Source of the DNA: Pseudomonas cremoricolorata DSM 17059 = NBRC 16634
Lineage (GTDB): Bacteria; Pseudomonadota; Gammaproteobacteria; Pseudomonadales; Pseudomonadaceae
Direction: 5' to 3'
NCBI RefSeq assembly: GCF_000425745.1
Contig: NZ_AUEA01000009.1
Coordinates: 1-64,000, forward strand
Length of the DNA stretch: 64,000 bases
The notes under the pieces are model-generated. The model ran no database searches. It worked only from the letters and a program-made list of their open reading frames with translations, and was not told the origin of the DNA. Below, piece after piece: positions 1-10,688 of this stretch (positions are counted from its first letter, which is position 1; each line of letters begins with the position of its first letter). The position numbers and the translations under genes were made by a program.

Positions 1-965
1 AATGCCATGGCGTCAGTGTATTTGACGAGCTTTTTCTGCCGGATCAGCGCATCGGCCCCCTCTTCGGAATACGCAGCCTGCTTGTGCATGGCCTCGAAGT
101 AGTTGCTGATGAGCGTCGCGCTCTGCAATGCGTGGGCATTCTGGCCGGCATACTTCGTCTTGCGCTCCACCGCGCTGCTGACCAGGTAGTGCAACTCGCT
201 GGCAATGCCGATGGGGTCGGGCAGGGCAACGGCCAGCGGCGTGATATCGCGGCGTCCGTAGAGTCCGGCATGGAGGCCCTGGATGATGGCGTTGTAGTCA
301 GGTGCGCTGTTGGGAAACTGGATCTCGCTCCACTCGAAGTGCCTGGGCGTGCTGTAGCCCCTGGGAATCAGTTCCGGGGTGGCATTGCCGACCAGCACGG
401 CATTGAAGGCATGGGGCTGCTCAGGCCCGGCCGCGGGGTCGAGCCTGACGGCGAGGGTGTCGCGCAAGCCATCCTGATTGGTTTCGATGGCCCATAGCGC
501 ACGGTGGCTGAGCAGCGTGTCGCTGATCATCACGTACACCTGCTCGGCGATATGGCTTTCCGGGGCTTGCAGGTAGGGCCTGGCTTGCTGGACTTCGGGC
601 ACGCCCTGGCGACCCGGGGTGGCGTCGACTTCGTCGCAGCGGTCCCACCAGATGCGGGCGAAGCGGATGTCCTCGGTGACCTGATAGTGCTGGGTCCACA
701 TGCGCCCGTCCTTGAAGTAGCACAGGTAGACGTAGCTGCCAGGGCGCAATAAGCGCAGGCCATAGGCTTTACCTGAGCCAAGGGCGGGATAGCCGTCGGT
801 GCAGAGGGTGGGGAAGATGCTGGGTTCGAGCGGCGTGTCGACGATGCCGTAGCGCAACGGGTAGATCGGGATGCTGGGTTCGCACGGCGGGTGCATGATA
901 CCGATGCCGACTTCCTTCTGATTGGGCCGGTTGGTGCCGAGGGCGATCTTGTACAGGCTCTTCAT
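1..965 (-). CDS. VasX-type T6SS effector N-terminal region, partial (runs off left edge)
   Basis: An open reading frame starts at an ATG at 965 and stays open on the reverse strand to base 1, so at least 321 codons are present and the C-terminus is missing. A GAGG ribosome site lies about 8 bases before the ATG. Near the N-terminus the protein has a Cys, then the stretch IPIYPLRYGIV (about residues 34-44), later a YGLRLLRPGSYVYLCYF segment and a W..HYQV segment. This order (PLRY, then LR.G.vYly, then W..Y.V) is what I know from the N-terminal region of VasX/BTH_I2691-type type VI secretion effectors. The rest of such proteins usually carries a membrane-active domain, not visible here. Family assignment is by motif memory only; T6SS delivery is inference. 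Confidence 0.6.
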   Translation of the reverse strand, partial: MKSLYKIALGTNRPNQKEVGIGIMHPPCEPSIPIYPLRYGIVDTPLEPSIFPTLCTDGYPALGSGKAYGLRLLRPGSYVYLCYFKDGRMWTQHYQVTEDIRFARIWWDRCDEVDATPGRQGVPEVQQARPYLQAPESHIAEQVYVMISDTLLSHRALWAIETNQDGLRDTLAVRLDPAAGPEQPHAFNAVLVGNATPELIPRGYSTPRHFEWSEIQFPNSAPDYNAIIQGLHAGLYGRRDITPLAVALPDPIGIASELHYLVSSAVERKTKYAGQNAHALQSATLISNYFEAMHKQAAYSEEGADALIRQKKLVKYTDAMA

Positions 966-1352
966 GGCTGTACCTCAAGGGTCATTGCTGTGGACGATTT
1001 CAACGAGGCGGGTCTCCAGTAAGGACGGGCCCGAGCGGTCGTCCGTGGCGTCAAGTGGCAGTGACCCTATTTAGAAGCATCGTCCGAAGCTGGAAACTGA
1101 GAACGGTCTGAGAAGCGTGCAGGAAGCATCCTGTTCTGGCGTTGGGAGGTGAAGAAGTCCTGGAAATCGGGTGGCAAATGCCTTCCAGAGGAGGGTATGC
1201 CACGTGCAGCCAAAGTGCTGACCGTGCTAGCGGCAGAGGGGCACCCCAAGACCACCTTGCGACATCTGAGCAAAACAATCATGCGCGCAGGGAGTAGGCG
1301 GCCATCACGCGGATTTGAGGATCGGAACTTGAAGTGATTCCGTTTATCAATT
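966..1352. other. Intergenic region without a convincing gene
   Basis: About 390 bases separate the divergent VasX-like gene and fagA. A short forward frame (1149-1337) exists, but it has no good ribosome site and no recognisable motif, so I do not call it. The only clear signal is the Fur box at the right end. Confidence 0.5.
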
Positions 1353-1371
1353 AATAATGAATATCATTACC
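1353..1371 (+). promoter_or_regulatory. Fur box upstream of fagA-fumC-sodA operon
   Basis: The 19 bases match the classic Fur consensus (GATAATGATAATCATTATC) at 15 positions by eye. They lie 14 bases before the fagA ATG, overlapping the expected promoter region. In P. aeruginosa the same operon (fagA-fumC1-orfX-sodM) is known to be Fur-repressed. Function here is inferred from position and similarity. Confidence 0.85.
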
Positions 1372-1384
1372 CAGCAACTGGCCG

Positions 1385-1778
1385 ATGTCGTTCATGAAAA
1401 CCGTCCTCCACGAATTGCCCTACCTGGAAAACTGGCGCTGGCTCAGTCGCCGCATTCGCTGTGCCATCGAGCCTGACGAGCCGCGCCTGATCGAGCATTA
1501 CCTCGCCGAAGGCCGCTACCTGGTGTGCTGCACCGAAACCTCGCCGTGGACGGTGGCGCTGACCTCGTTCCGCCTGCTGCTCGATACCGCGTGCGACCGC
1601 ATGTTGCCCTGGCACTGGCGTTCTCAGTGCCTGGATCAGGCCTGGCGGCCGCTGCTCGACCTGCGCAACCTCGATCGCCGCGAGGACAACCAGCGCTGGC
1701 AGCCCTACGCTCTGCAACTGGCCAGTTGCAAGTTGCTGCCGTCGATCTCCCACGAAGAACTGATGCAAGGATTCGAAC

Positions 1779-1786
<8 letters not shown>
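1385..1786 (+). CDS. fagA: FagA, Fur-associated small protein
   Basis: A 133-residue protein (130 if the second ATG at 1394 is used) at the head of the Fur-controlled operon. It is rich in Trp, Arg and Leu, has no signal peptide and no catalytic motif I recognise. Its identity comes from size and place: in Pseudomonas, fagA is the first gene before fumC and sodA, and its molecular role is unknown. The stop overlaps the fumC start by 8 bases, so translation is probably coupled. Neither start has a strong ribosome site. Confidence 0.8.
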
Positions 1787-3155
<1,369 letters not shown>

Positions 3156-3181
3156 GCTGCCTCGCACCGAGGAGGATCGTC

Positions 3182-3643
3182 ATGCAGCACTGGAAACGCA
3201 CCACGCAACTGGCCAACCACCTGTTCGAACAGGGCGAGTTGGTCGATGCTCGGGAACACTATCTGCAAGCCCTGGCCCTGGCCCAGGTGCTGTTCGAGCG
3301 CTGGCATGACGTCGATGAGGCGGTGGCGGTGTTCGTCATCGCCCACCACAACCTGGCCGACCTTCACCTGCGGCTCAACCAGCCCCATGAAAGCGCCGAC
3401 TACCTGTGCTCGGCACACCAACGCCTGCTCCAGGCCAGTCAGGAAGCGCGCCTGCCACAAGCATTGCGCGAAGCGGCGCTGCGCCACAGCGCGCGGACCT
3501 ACACCGAACTGCTGAATTTCATCGCCGAATATGGCCAATACCCACGCACCGAGCGGCTGCTCAACCGCAACGCCGCTGCAGCCAGCGAACTGGCAGCACA
3601 GCTCGACGTGACCTCCGCACACCCTGCCTACGGAATTCATTGA
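3182..3643 (+). CDS. Conserved TPR-like protein of the sodA operon (orfX)
   Basis: A 153-residue soluble, helix-rich protein with tetratricopeptide-like spacing: a helix pair near residues 8-30 ([21 protein letters not shown]) and another with [22 protein letters not shown] strong ribosome site (GAGGAGG region) precedes the ATG. It sits between fumC and sodA, the place of the uncharacterised orfX in P. aeruginosa. It ends one base before the sodA ATG. Role unknown; a scaffold or assembly factor would fit TPR folds, but nothing in the sequence proves it. Confidence 0.8.
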   Translation: MQHWKRTTQLANHLFEQGELVDAREHYLQALALAQVLFERWHDVDEAVAVFVIAHHNLADLHLRLNQPHESADYLCSAHQRLLQASQEARLPQALREAALRHSARTYTELLNFIAEYGQYPRTERLLNRNAAAASELAAQLDVTSAHPAYGIH

Positions 3644-3644
3644 A

Positions 3645-4256
3645 ATGTCCCATACCTTGCCTGCATTGCCTTACGCCTACGATGCCCTGGAACCGCACAT
3701 CGATGCGCAAACCATGGAAATCCACCACACCAAGCACCACCAGACCTACGTCAACGGCCTCAACGCGGCGGTCGAGGGCACCGAGTGGGCTGACTGGCCG
3801 GTGGAAAAACTGGTCGGCGCGGTCAAGCAACTGCCGCAGAACCTGCAAGGTCCCGTGACCAACCACGGCGGCGGTCACGCCAACCACAGCCTGTTCTGGA
3901 AAGTCATGTCGCCCAAGGGCGGTGGTGCACCGCAAGGTCAGTCGGCTGAAGCCATCGATAAGCAATTGGGTGGCTTCGAAGCGTTCAAAGAGGCGTTCAC
4001 CAAGGCCGCACTGACCCGTTTCGGCAGCGGCTGGGCCTGGCTCAGTGTCACCCCTGAGAAAAAGCTGGTCGTGGAGAGCAGCGGCAACCAGGACAGCCCG
4101 CTGATGCATGGCAACACGCCGATCCTGGGCCTGGACGTGTGGGAGCACGCTTACTACCTCAAGTACCAGAACCGCCGTCCGGAATACATCGGTGCCTTCT
4201 ACAACGTCATCGACTGGGCTGAAGTCGAGCGTCGCTACCTCGACGCCCAGAAGTGA
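3645..4256 (+). CDS. sodA: Manganese superoxide dismutase
   Basis: Cytoplasmic dismutation of superoxide. The four metal ligands are visible: His27, His81, Asp164 and His168 (DVWEHAYY). Metal type is read from two marker sites: the Gly-rich GGGHANHS segment has Gly77 where Fe enzymes have Gln, and Gln149 in GNQDSPLM is the Mn-type glutamine. Its length (203) is normal. It is the fourth gene of the Fur-controlled operon and so is likely made when iron is scarce, in contrast to Fe-type sodB at 36365-36961. Confidence 0.96.
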   Translation: MSHTLPALPYAYDALEPHIDAQTMEIHHTKHHQTYVNGLNAAVEGTEWADWPVEKLVGAVKQLPQNLQGPVTNHGGGHANHSLFWKVMSPKGGGAPQGQSAEAIDKQLGGFEAFKEAFTKAALTRFGSGWAWLSVTPEKKLVVESSGNQDSPLMHGNTPILGLDVWEHAYYLKYQNRRPEYIGAFYNVIDWAEVERRYLDAQK

Positions 4257-4267
4257 GCTGATTGCCT

Positions 4268-5161
4268 ATGCGCTCACAGGTGATGTCAGTCAGCAGCGTG
4301 CGCCTGTTCAGGCAGGCGCTGGGTACGCTACTGGTGCTGGTCGGTACAGCGTTGTTGCTGGCACGTGGCATTGCCTGGCTCGACCTCGAGCCGCGCATGA
4401 TGCGCGCGCTGGAGGGCGGGGCATTGTGCGCATTGGGCACGGCGCTTGGTGCAGTGCCGGTGCTGGTGATCCGCAACATGCCGGTTGCCGTGGCCGACAC
4501 GCTGCTCGGCTTCGGTGCCGGAGTGATGCTCGCAGCCACGGCCTTCTCATTGATCATCCCGGGGCTCGGTGCCGCTCAGGCCATCGGCTACAGCCCATGG
4601 GGCGCCGGCGCATTGGTCAGCGCTGGGCTGCTGGGTGGTGCGTTGTGTCTGTTTCTGGTCGACCTGAAGGTGTCTGGGGCTTCGCCTGAGGCATTGGTCG
4701 GGCAGGGCGACGAGCCGGTGATCGCCGCGCGTATCTGGTTGTTCGTGATCGCGATCATCGCGCACAACGTGCCCGAGGGCATGGCGATCGGCGTGTCGGC
4801 GGGAGGCGGTATGCCTGATGCCGACAGCCTGGCCATGGGCATTGCCTTGCAGGATGTGCCAGAGGGTCTGGTGATCGCGCTGGTGCTTGCAGGGGCGGGC
4901 ATGTCGCGCTTCAAGGCCTTCGCCATCGGCGCCGCGTCCGGGCTGGTCGAGCCGGTCGCGGCTGTGGTGTGTGCCTGGCTGGTGAACGTCGCCGAACTGT
5001 TGCTACCGTTGGGTCTGGCGTGTGCGGCGGGTGCGATGTTGCTGGTGGTCACCCAGGAAATCATTCCTGAATCACGTAGCAATGGACATCACCGGCTTGC
5101 CAGCCTTGGGCTGTGCATTGGCTTTTGTCTGATGATGGTGATGGACACCGCAATGTCCTGA
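4268..5161 (+). CDS. ZIP-family divalent metal transporter
   Basis: A 297-residue polytopic inner-membrane protein with about eight hydrophobic segments. The two ZIP metal-site motifs are clear: HNVPEGMAIGV in the fourth helix and the related QDVPEGLVIAL in the fifth (in the second, Gln takes the place of His). ZIP proteins import Zn, Mn or Fe. As last gene of an iron-starvation operon with Mn-SOD, manganese import is attractive but unproven. I use the ATG at 4268; a TTG at 4262 is in frame just before it and an ATG at 4283 is also possible. Confidence 0.88.
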   Translation: MRSQVMSVSSVRLFRQALGTLLVLVGTALLLARGIAWLDLEPRMMRALEGGALCALGTALGAVPVLVIRNMPVAVADTLLGFGAGVMLAATAFSLIIPGLGAAQAIGYSPWGAGALVSAGLLGGALCLFLVDLKVSGASPEALVGQGDEPVIAARIWLFVIAIIAHNVPEGMAIGVSAGGGMPDADSLAMGIALQDVPEGLVIALVLAGAGMSRFKAFAIGAASGLVEPVAAVVCAWLVNVAELLLPLGLACAAGAMLLVVTQEIIPESRSNGHHRLASLGLCIGFCLMMVMDTAMS

Positions 5162-5166
5162 ACTCG

Positions 5167-5202
5167 TTCGACGAAGACGCTTCACTCGCCTTCGTCGAAT
5201 TT
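5167..5202. terminator. Bidirectional terminator between ZIP gene and ptsO
   Basis: A perfect 10-base stem (TTCGACGAAG / CTTCGTCGAA) with a 13-base loop is followed by TTTGTT on the forward strand. It lies directly after the ZIP stop and its right arm is also the last codons of the convergent ptsO gene. Confidence 0.65.
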
Positions 5203-5454
5203 GTTGTCGATCAGCTCGACCAGGGCCTGCAGCGCTTCATCGGCCTGCTCGCCTTCGGTATCGAGGTGCACCTGAGTCCCTTTGCCGGCTGCCAGCATCA
5301 TCACCGCCATGATGCTCTTGCCATCGACCAGCTTGTCTGGCGCTCGACCGACCTTGACCTGGCAAGGAAAGCGCCCGGCCACGCCGACGAACTTGGCGGC
5401 CGCCCGGGCGTGCAGGCCCAGCTTGTTGATGATGGTGATTTCACGCGCGGGCAT
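5182..5454 (-). CDS. ptsO: NPr, HPr-like phosphocarrier of the nitrogen PTS
   Basis: A 90-residue HPr-fold protein that passes phosphate from EI-Ntr (PtsP) to PtsN. The phosphorylated His15 lies in NKLGLHARAA, and the downstream KSIMAVMMLAAGKG segment is the HPr regulatory-serine region. The start is set at the ATG at 5454 because the His then falls at position 15; the longer open frame upstream is low-quality sequence. It is last in the rpoN-hpf-ptsN-rapZ-ptsO order, 20 bases after rapZ. Confidence 0.95.
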   Translation of the reverse strand: MPAREITIINKLGLHARAAAKFVGVAGRFPCQVKVGRAPDKLVDGKSIMAVMMLAAGKGTQVHLDTEGEQADEALQALVELIDNKFDEGE

Positions 5455-5474
5455 CGTTGGGTGGATCCTGTGGG

Positions 5475-6329
5475 CTAGAGGTCGCGGTGGCGGACCTGGA
5501 CATTTTTCAGGGATTGCTGCAGGAACTGGCCGAGGCGTTCGGTGAGGTACACCGATCGATGATGGCCGCCGGTGCAGCCAATGGCGATGGTCACGTAGGC
5601 GCGGTTGCTGGCAGCGAAGCGCGGCAACCACTTGATCAGATAAGCCGAGATATCCTGGAACATCTCTTCGACGTCAGGCTGCGCGGCCAGGTAGTCGATC
5701 ACCGGTTGCTCGAGGCCTGAATGATTGCGCAGCTCGGCTTTCCAGTAGGGGTTGGGCAGACAGCGGACGTCGAACACCAGATCGGCATCCACCGGCATGC
5801 CGCGTTTGAAACCGAACGACTCGACCAGGAACGCGGTACCTGGCTCGGGCTGATTGAGCAGCCGCAGCTTGAGGGAATCACGCAACTGGTAGAGGTTGAG
5901 GCGACTGGTGTCGATCTTCAGGTCAGCCAGATCGGCGATGGGCCCGAGCAGGCCACTCTCGTCGCGGATGGCTTCGGCTAGCGAGCGGTTGGCGTTGGTC
6001 AGCGGGTGGCGTCGACGGGTTTCGGAGAAACGTTTGAGCAGGGTATCTTCGTCAGCGTCCAGGTACAGCACGTCACACTGGATGTGCCGCGAGCGGGCTT
6101 CTTCGAGCAAGGCCGGAAAGCGCGACAAGTGCCCGGGCAAGTTGCGCGCGTCGATTGACACGGCAACTTTCGGTTGCTGCAGTTCGGTATTGAGCAGGAT
6201 CTTCTCGGCAAGTTGCGGCAACAACCCGGCAGGCAGGTTGTCGATGCAGTAGTAGCCGTGGTCTTCGAGCACGTTCAGGGCGGTGCTTTTACCGGAGCCG
6301 GAACGGCCGCTGACGATGATCAGACGCAT
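5475..6329 (-). CDS. rapZ: RapZ RNase adapter / nucleotide-binding protein
   Basis: A 284-residue protein with a Walker A motif at residues 8-15 (GRSGSGKS) and a C-terminal half with the [11 protein letters not shown] motif typical of RapZ/YvcJ. In E. coli it binds small RNAs GlmY/GlmZ and guides RNase E, tuning glucosamine-6-phosphate synthesis for the cell wall. In Pseudomonas the RNA partners are not established. It is followed by ptsO and preceded by ptsN with a 2-base gap. Confidence 0.95.
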   Translation of the reverse strand: MRLIIVSGRSGSGKSTALNVLEDHGYYCIDNLPAGLLPQLAEKILLNTELQQPKVAVSIDARNLPGHLSRFPALLEEARSRHIQCDVLYLDADEDTLLKRFSETRRRHPLTNANRSLAEAIRDESGLLGPIADLADLKIDTSRLNLYQLRDSLKLRLLNQPEPGTAFLVESFGFKRGMPVDADLVFDVRCLPNPYWKAELRNHSGLEQPVIDYLAAQPDVEEMFQDISAYLIKWLPRFAASNRAYVTIAIGCTGGHHRSVYLTERLGQFLQQSLKNVQVRHRDL

Positions 6330-6331
6330 GC

Positions 6332-6796
6332 TCAGGCCTCGTTCTGCACATCCAGGACGACTTGGTACAGGGCCTCGCTGCTGTTGGCAGCACGCAGGCG
6401 TTCACGCACTTCCTTGCGATCGAGCATGCTGGCGATCTGGCGCAGCAACTCGAGATGGGCGTCGGTGGCGGCTTCTGGAACCAGCAACACGAACAGCAGA
6501 TCCACTGGCGCGCCATCGATGGCATCGTAATCGATGGGTGAGTCTAGGTGCAGCAAGGCACTCACCGGAGCGCTGCAGCCGGGGAGGCGACAATGGGGGA
6601 TGGCGATGCCGTTGCCAAAACCGGTAGAGCCCAGTTTTTCGCGGGCGACCAGTTTCTCGAAGATGTCCTGCATCTCAAGCTCTGGCACCTGTTCGGCAAT
6701 GACCGTGGCGACCTTTTCCAGGGCGCGCTTTTTACTGCCGCCCGGCGCGTTCGCGAGGGAACGGCCGGGGGTCAGGATGGTTTCGAGTCGGATCAT
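6332..6796 (-). CDS. ptsN: Nitrogen PTS enzyme IIA
   Basis: A 154-residue EIIA-type PTS protein. The phosphoacceptor is His68 in [13 protein letters not shown], within the classic EIIA(Ntr) signature. It receives phosphate from NPr and regulates potassium transport, carbon storage and sigma-54-dependent genes by protein contact. It lies between hpf and rapZ, 12 bases after hpf. Confidence 0.96.
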   Translation of the reverse strand: MIRLETILTPGRSLANAPGGSKKRALEKVATVIAEQVPELEMQDIFEKLVAREKLGSTGFGNGIAIPHCRLPGCSAPVSALLHLDSPIDYDAIDGAPVDLLFVLLVPEAATDAHLELLRQIASMLDRKEVRERLRAANSSEALYQVVLDVQNEA

Positions 6797-6808
6797 GGAT
6801 GAGAGAGG

Positions 6809-7117
6809 TCAGCGGGCCCCTGCGCCTTGCAGCAGGCTTTGCTGTTTTTCCTTGTGTTTTTTCAGTTGGCGGTCGAGCTTGTCGGCCAGGGCGTCGATCG
6901 CTGCGTACATGTCTTCGTGTTCAGCATTGGCAACCACCTCACCACCTGGAATCTGCAGTGTCGCTTCGACCTTCTGCTGCAGCTTCTCGACTTTCATGGT
7001 GACCTGCACGTTGGTGATCTTGTCGAAGTGGCCCTCCAGGCGTTTGAGCTTCTGTTCTACGTAATCGCGCATCGGTGCGGTGACTTCAACATGTTGTCCA
7101 CTGATGTTGACTTGCAT
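6809..7117 (-). CDS. hpf: Short ribosome hibernation promoting factor
   Basis: A 102-residue HPF/YfiA-type protein (beta-alpha-beta-beta-beta-alpha) with the conserved opening MQVNISGQHVEVT and C-terminal YAAIDALADKLDRQL segment. It binds the 30S decoding region and helps form inactive 100S ribosomes in stationary phase. The short form lacks the C-terminal dimerisation domain of long HPF. Located after rpoN, the standard position of the sigma-54 modulation gene. Good AAGGAG ribosome site upstream. Confidence 0.94.
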   Translation of the reverse strand: MQVNISGQHVEVTAPMRDYVEQKLKRLEGHFDKITNVQVTMKVEKLQQKVEATLQIPGGEVVANAEHEDMYAAIDALADKLDRQLKKHKEKQQSLLQGAGAR

Positions 7118-7146
7118 ACAGCTTCTCCTTCATTGCCGGTGCAGAA

Positions 7147-7171
7147 AGAGGCAGGTATTGCACCTGCCTCT
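7147..7171 (-). terminator. Hairpin between rpoN and hpf
   Basis: A perfect 10-base stem (AGAGGCAGGT / ACCTGCCTCT) around a 5-base loop; on the reverse strand it is followed by TTTC. Probably a partial terminator or mRNA-stability hairpin that separates rpoN levels from hpf-ptsN-rapZ-ptsO. Confidence 0.5.
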
Positions 7172-7195
7172 GGAACACGTTGGCTGATCCGGGCG

Positions 7196-8689
7196 CTACA
7201 TCAGTCGCTTGCGCTCGCTCGAGGGTGCAATGCCCAGAGACTCGCGGTATTTGGCGACGGTACGACGAGCGACCTGAATACCTTGTGCTTCCAGTAAACC
7301 AGCGATCTTGCTGTCACTCAATGGCTTTTTCTGATTTTCACCAGCGACCAGTTTCTTGATGATCGCGCGGATCGCCGTGGACGAGCATTCGCCTCCTTCG
7401 GCGGTGCTGACATGGCTCGAGAAAAAGTACTTCAGCTCGTAGATGCCCCGTGGCGTGTGCATGTATTTCTGTGTGGTCACCCGGGAAATGGTCGACTCGT
7501 GCATGCCCACCGCTTCGGCGATGTCGTGCAGCACCAGCGGCTTCATCGCTTCGTCGCCCTGGTCGAGAAAACCGCGCTGGTGTTCGACGATCTGCGTGGC
7601 GACTTTCATCAGCGTTTCGTTGCGGCTTTGCAGGCTCTTGATGAACCAGCGTGCTTCTTGCAACTGGTTGCGCATGAACGTGTTGTCGGCACTGGTATCG
7701 GCGCGGCGCACGAAGCCTGCGTACTGGGCGTTGACCCGCAGGCGCGGGACCGCTTCCTGGTTCAGTTCGACCAGCCAGCGCTCGTTGTGCTTGCGTACGA
7801 TGACATCGGGCACGACGTACTCCGGCTCGCTCGATTCGATCTGCGAGCCGGGACGCGGGTTGAGGCTTTGCACCAGTTCGATGACCTGGCGCAGCTCGTC
7901 TTCCTTGAGCTTCATGCGGCGCATCAATTGGGTGTAGTCGCGGCTGCCGAGCAGGTCGATGTAGTCGCTGACCAGGCGCTGCGCCTCGTTCATCCACGGC
8001 GTGCGTGCGGGCAGTTGGCGCAGTTGCAAGAGCAGGCATTCGCTGAGGCTGCGCGCGGCGATGCCGGCGGGTTCGAATTGCTGGATACGGTGCAGTACCG
8101 CTTCGACTTCATCGAGCTCGATGTCCAGTTCCGGATCGAAGCCGGCGCAGATTTCATCGAGCCCGTCTTCCAGATACCCCTGCGGGTTGATGCTGTCGAT
8201 GAGGGTCACGGCGATCATGCGGTCGACATCGGACATCGGTGCCAGGTTGAGTTGCCAGAGCAGGTGGCTCTGCAGGCTCTCGCCGGTGGAGGTGCGGGTG
8301 GTGAAGTCCCACTCGTCATCGTCGTTGCTGGGCAGGCTGCTGGCGCTGGTCTGGTAGATGTCTTCCCAGGCCGTGTCGACGGGCAGTTCGTTGGGGATTC
8401 GCTCGTTCCACTCGCCTTCTTCGAGGTTCTCGTTGGCAGCGGTGGTTTCCTGGAAGGAGGTCTCTTGCGTCTCGGCGGCCGGCTTGTGCTCGGCGTTGTC
8501 GGCCATCGGATCGCTGTTGTCGAAGTCCTCGCCTTCTTCCTGGCGTTCGAGCATCGGGTTGGATTCCAGGGCCTCCTGAATTTCCTGCTGCAGGTCCAGG
8601 GTAGAAAGCTGAAGCAGACGGATGGCCTGTTGCAACTGCGGGGTCATCGTCAGTTGCTGGCCCATTTTTAGGACGAGCGATGGTTTCAT
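7196..8689 (-). CDS. rpoN: RNA polymerase sigma-54 factor
   Basis: A 497-residue sigma-54. The Gln/Leu-rich region I ([20 protein letters not shown]) is at the N-terminus, followed by the acidic region II, and the RpoN box [10 protein letters not shown] lies near the C-terminus. It directs core polymerase to -24/-12 promoters (nitrogen use, flagella, many catabolic genes). I start at the ATG at 8689 because region I begins there; an upstream in-frame ATG would add 14 residues with no sigma-54 character. Neighbours lptB upstream and hpf downstream are the usual ones. Confidence 0.98.
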   Translation of the reverse strand: MKPSLVLKMGQQLTMTPQLQQAIRLLQLSTLDLQQEIQEALESNPMLERQEEGEDFDNSDPMADNAEHKPAAETQETSFQETTAANENLEEGEWNERIPNELPVDTAWEDIYQTSASSLPSNDDDEWDFTTRTSTGESLQSHLLWQLNLAPMSDVDRMIAVTLIDSINPQGYLEDGLDEICAGFDPELDIELDEVEAVLHRIQQFEPAGIAARSLSECLLLQLRQLPARTPWMNEAQRLVSDYIDLLGSRDYTQLMRRMKLKEDELRQVIELVQSLNPRPGSQIESSEPEYVVPDVIVRKHNERWLVELNQEAVPRLRVNAQYAGFVRRADTSADNTFMRNQLQEARWFIKSLQSRNETLMKVATQIVEHQRGFLDQGDEAMKPLVLHDIAEAVGMHESTISRVTTQKYMHTPRGIYELKYFFSSHVSTAEGGECSSTAIRAIIKKLVAGENQKKPLSDSKIAGLLEAQGIQVARRTVAKYRESLGIAPSSERKRLM

Positions 8690-8867
8690 GGCTGGGGCTA
8701 AATACCTTGTTCGCCGGCGCACAAGCGCCATCCACTACACGAAGGCGCCGCAGCGCCCGGTCTAAGCAAGTTGTATGCCTGAAACGCGGACGTTTGCCTA
8801 GAGCGGTGTGACAATTAAAGCCGCATCCAGGCCATTGACACCCGGCTCCGGGCCTCGCCGACTGGAA

Positions 8868-9593
8868 TCAGAGTCGGAACTCGTGACCCAGATAAACTTC
8901 CTTGACCAGATCGTTGGCCAGAATGGTGGCTGAATCACCTTCGGCAATCAGCTGACCATCGTTGACAATGTAGGCCGTTTCGCAAATGTCGAGCGTTTCC
9001 CGAACATTGTGGTCGGTGATCAGCACGCCGATGCCCTTGGCCTTGAGGTGATGAATGATCTGCTTGATATCACCCACGGAAATCGGGTCGACCCCGGCGA
9101 AGGGTTCGTCGAGCAGGATGAATTTGGGCGCAGTCGCCAGTGCTCGGGCGATTTCCACGCGACGGCGCTCACCGCCAGACAGGCTCATGCCAAGGTTGTC
9201 GCGGATATGGCTGATGTGGAATTCCTGCAACAGGCTCTCGAGCTCTTGCCGACGACCCTCCGCATCCAGCTCCTTGCGCGTCTCGAGAATCGCCATGATG
9301 TTGTCGGCCACCGACAGCTTGCGGAAGATCGAGGCTTCCTGCGGCAAGTAGCCGATGCCGGCGCGGGCGCGGCCATGCATGGGCTGGTGGCTGACGTCCA
9401 GGCTGTCGATCAGGACGCGGCCCTGATCGGCCTGAACCAGGCCGACGATCATGTAGAAGCAGGTGGTCTTGCCGGCGCCGTTGGGCCCGAGCAGGCCGAC
9501 GATCTGCCCGCTGTCGATCGACAGACTGACATCGCGCACCACTTGCCGGCCTTTATAGCTCTTGGCCAGGTGCTGAGCTTTGAGGGTCGCCAT
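8868..9593 (-). CDS. lptB: LPS export ABC transporter ATPase
   Basis: A 241-residue ABC ATPase that powers extraction of lipopolysaccharide from the inner membrane with LptFG. Walker [10 protein letters not shown] near residue 37, signature LSGGERRR, Walker [14 protein letters not shown], switch His in ITDHNVRE. It starts directly at the end of lptA, and rpoN follows after about 180 bases, as in other Pseudomonas. Confidence 0.97.
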   Translation of the reverse strand: MATLKAQHLAKSYKGRQVVRDVSLSIDSGQIVGLLGPNGAGKTTCFYMIVGLVQADQGRVLIDSLDVSHQPMHGRARAGIGYLPQEASIFRKLSVADNIMAILETRKELDAEGRRQELESLLQEFHISHIRDNLGMSLSGGERRRVEIARALATAPKFILLDEPFAGVDPISVGDIKQIIHHLKAKGIGVLITDHNVRETLDICETAYIVNDGQLIAEGDSATILANDLVKEVYLGHEFRL

Positions 9594-10118
9594 TTATTCG
9601 GCCTTCTTCTTCGGCTGAATGACCATGTCGATTCGCTGACGCGGCGCGGTGACCTTGCCGCCGCGGCCTGCGGTAGCGATCTGCGACTTGGTGTTGTAGA
9701 CGATTTTCTCGCCTTCGGTGGTGTTGCCTTCGTTCTCGACCTTGGCGCGATCGGTGAGCACCACCAGGTCTTTCTGCGCCTGGTACTGGATGGTCACGGC
9801 CCAGCCTTTCATCTTGTCGGGCTTGGCGGCGTTCTGCTGTTGCTCGAAGTACGCCAGGTTGCCCACCGAGGTGACGACATCGATGTCGCCTGACTGGGCG
9901 CGGGTAATGGTGACGGTGTTGCCTTTGATCATCATCGAACCTTGGGTGATGATCACATCGCCCGTATAGGTGGCGACGCCTTGTTTGTCATCCAAATGGG
10001 CGTTGTCGGCCTGGATGCGGATCGGCTTGTCACGGTCGGTCGGCAGGGCCCAAGCGCTCGCGCTTCCCAGTGCTGCGCTCAGGCTGAGCAAAAAGGGGAG
10101 GGTTTTAACGAGCCTCAT
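9594..10118 (-). CDS. lptA: LPS periplasmic bridge protein LptA (LptH)
   Basis: A 174-residue periplasmic protein with a cleavable signal peptide (MRLVKTLPFLLSLSAALGSASAW split at about residue 23) and an OstA beta-jellyroll, seen in ATYTGDVIITQGSMMIKGN. It forms the bridge that carries LPS from LptC to LptD. It overlaps the end of lptC by 14 bases and abuts lptB, so the three are translated from one message. Confidence 0.95.
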   Translation of the reverse strand: MRLVKTLPFLLSLSAALGSASAWALPTDRDKPIRIQADNAHLDDKQGVATYTGDVIITQGSMMIKGNTVTITRAQSGDIDVVTSVGNLAYFEQQQNAAKPDKMKGWAVTIQYQAQKDLVVLTDRAKVENEGNTTEGEKIVYNTKSQIATAGRGGKVTAPRQRIDMVIQPKKKAE

Positions 10119-10680
10119 ACTGTCCTCTTACGTTGGACAGCAGGTCCATCCTGCCGTCTTTCAGGTACGCTTTCATTCCTTTACCCGTAGTCGTCCCACC
10201 GGCGCCGTCGATTCTAACGGCTTGCTCGGTCTGCGCATATTGCTTCTGCGGGAACACGGTCATGCGGGTGCTGGTGATCAGGGTATTGCGATTCTGTTCG
10301 TCGGTGCGCGAAATACGCACCGAGTCTATCAGTTCCACCTCGGTACCATCGGGATTGACCTCGGCCCGCTCGCTTTGCACATGCCACGGGAACGTCGTGC
10401 CTCGGTACATCTGCAGGTCAGGTTTGCTGACCAAGGTCATCTCGCTGACCTTGACGTGCTCGATCTTGTCGGCGGTCATCTCGTACTGACGTTTGCCGTC
10501 GGGCAGGAACTGCACGCTGTGGGCGTTGATTGCATAGTAGTCGATGGCGTTCTCATCGACTTGCGCTACCGGCTTGTCGTCGAGAAAACTTTCCGGGCTG
10601 ACGTTCCAGTAGCCGACCGCGGCGAACAAGACGGCTATCACGCTGAACAGCGCAATGTTTCTGGCTTTTTTGCTAAGCAT
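10105..10680 (-). CDS. lptC: LPS export inner-membrane anchor LptC
   Basis: A 191-residue protein with one N-terminal membrane helix (IALFSVIAVLFAAVGYW) and a periplasmic LptC jellyroll, seen in QYEMTADKIEHV and VNPDGTEVELIDSVRI. It receives LPS from LptBFG and passes it to LptA. Normally kdsC lies immediately upstream; here only a 52-codon open frame separates it from kdsD. Confidence 0.95.
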   Translation of the reverse strand: MLSKKARNIALFSVIAVLFAAVGYWNVSPESFLDDKPVAQVDENAIDYYAINAHSVQFLPDGKRQYEMTADKIEHVKVSEMTLVSKPDLQMYRGTTFPWHVQSERAEVNPDGTEVELIDSVRISRTDEQNRNTLITSTRMTVFPQKQYAQTEQAVRIDGAGGTTTGKGMKAYLKDGRMDLLSNVRGQYEAR

Positions 10681-10688
10681 GTGCGGCT

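Noticed and set aside
1149..1337. 62-residue forward frame before the Fur box
   Set aside because: No proper ribosome site, no motif, basic low-quality composition; most likely chance.
5455..5631. N-terminal extension of the ptsO frame
   Set aside because: The HPr fold starts at the ATG at 5454 and puts the active His at position 15; the extension overlaps rapZ and is Pro/Arg/His-rich noise.
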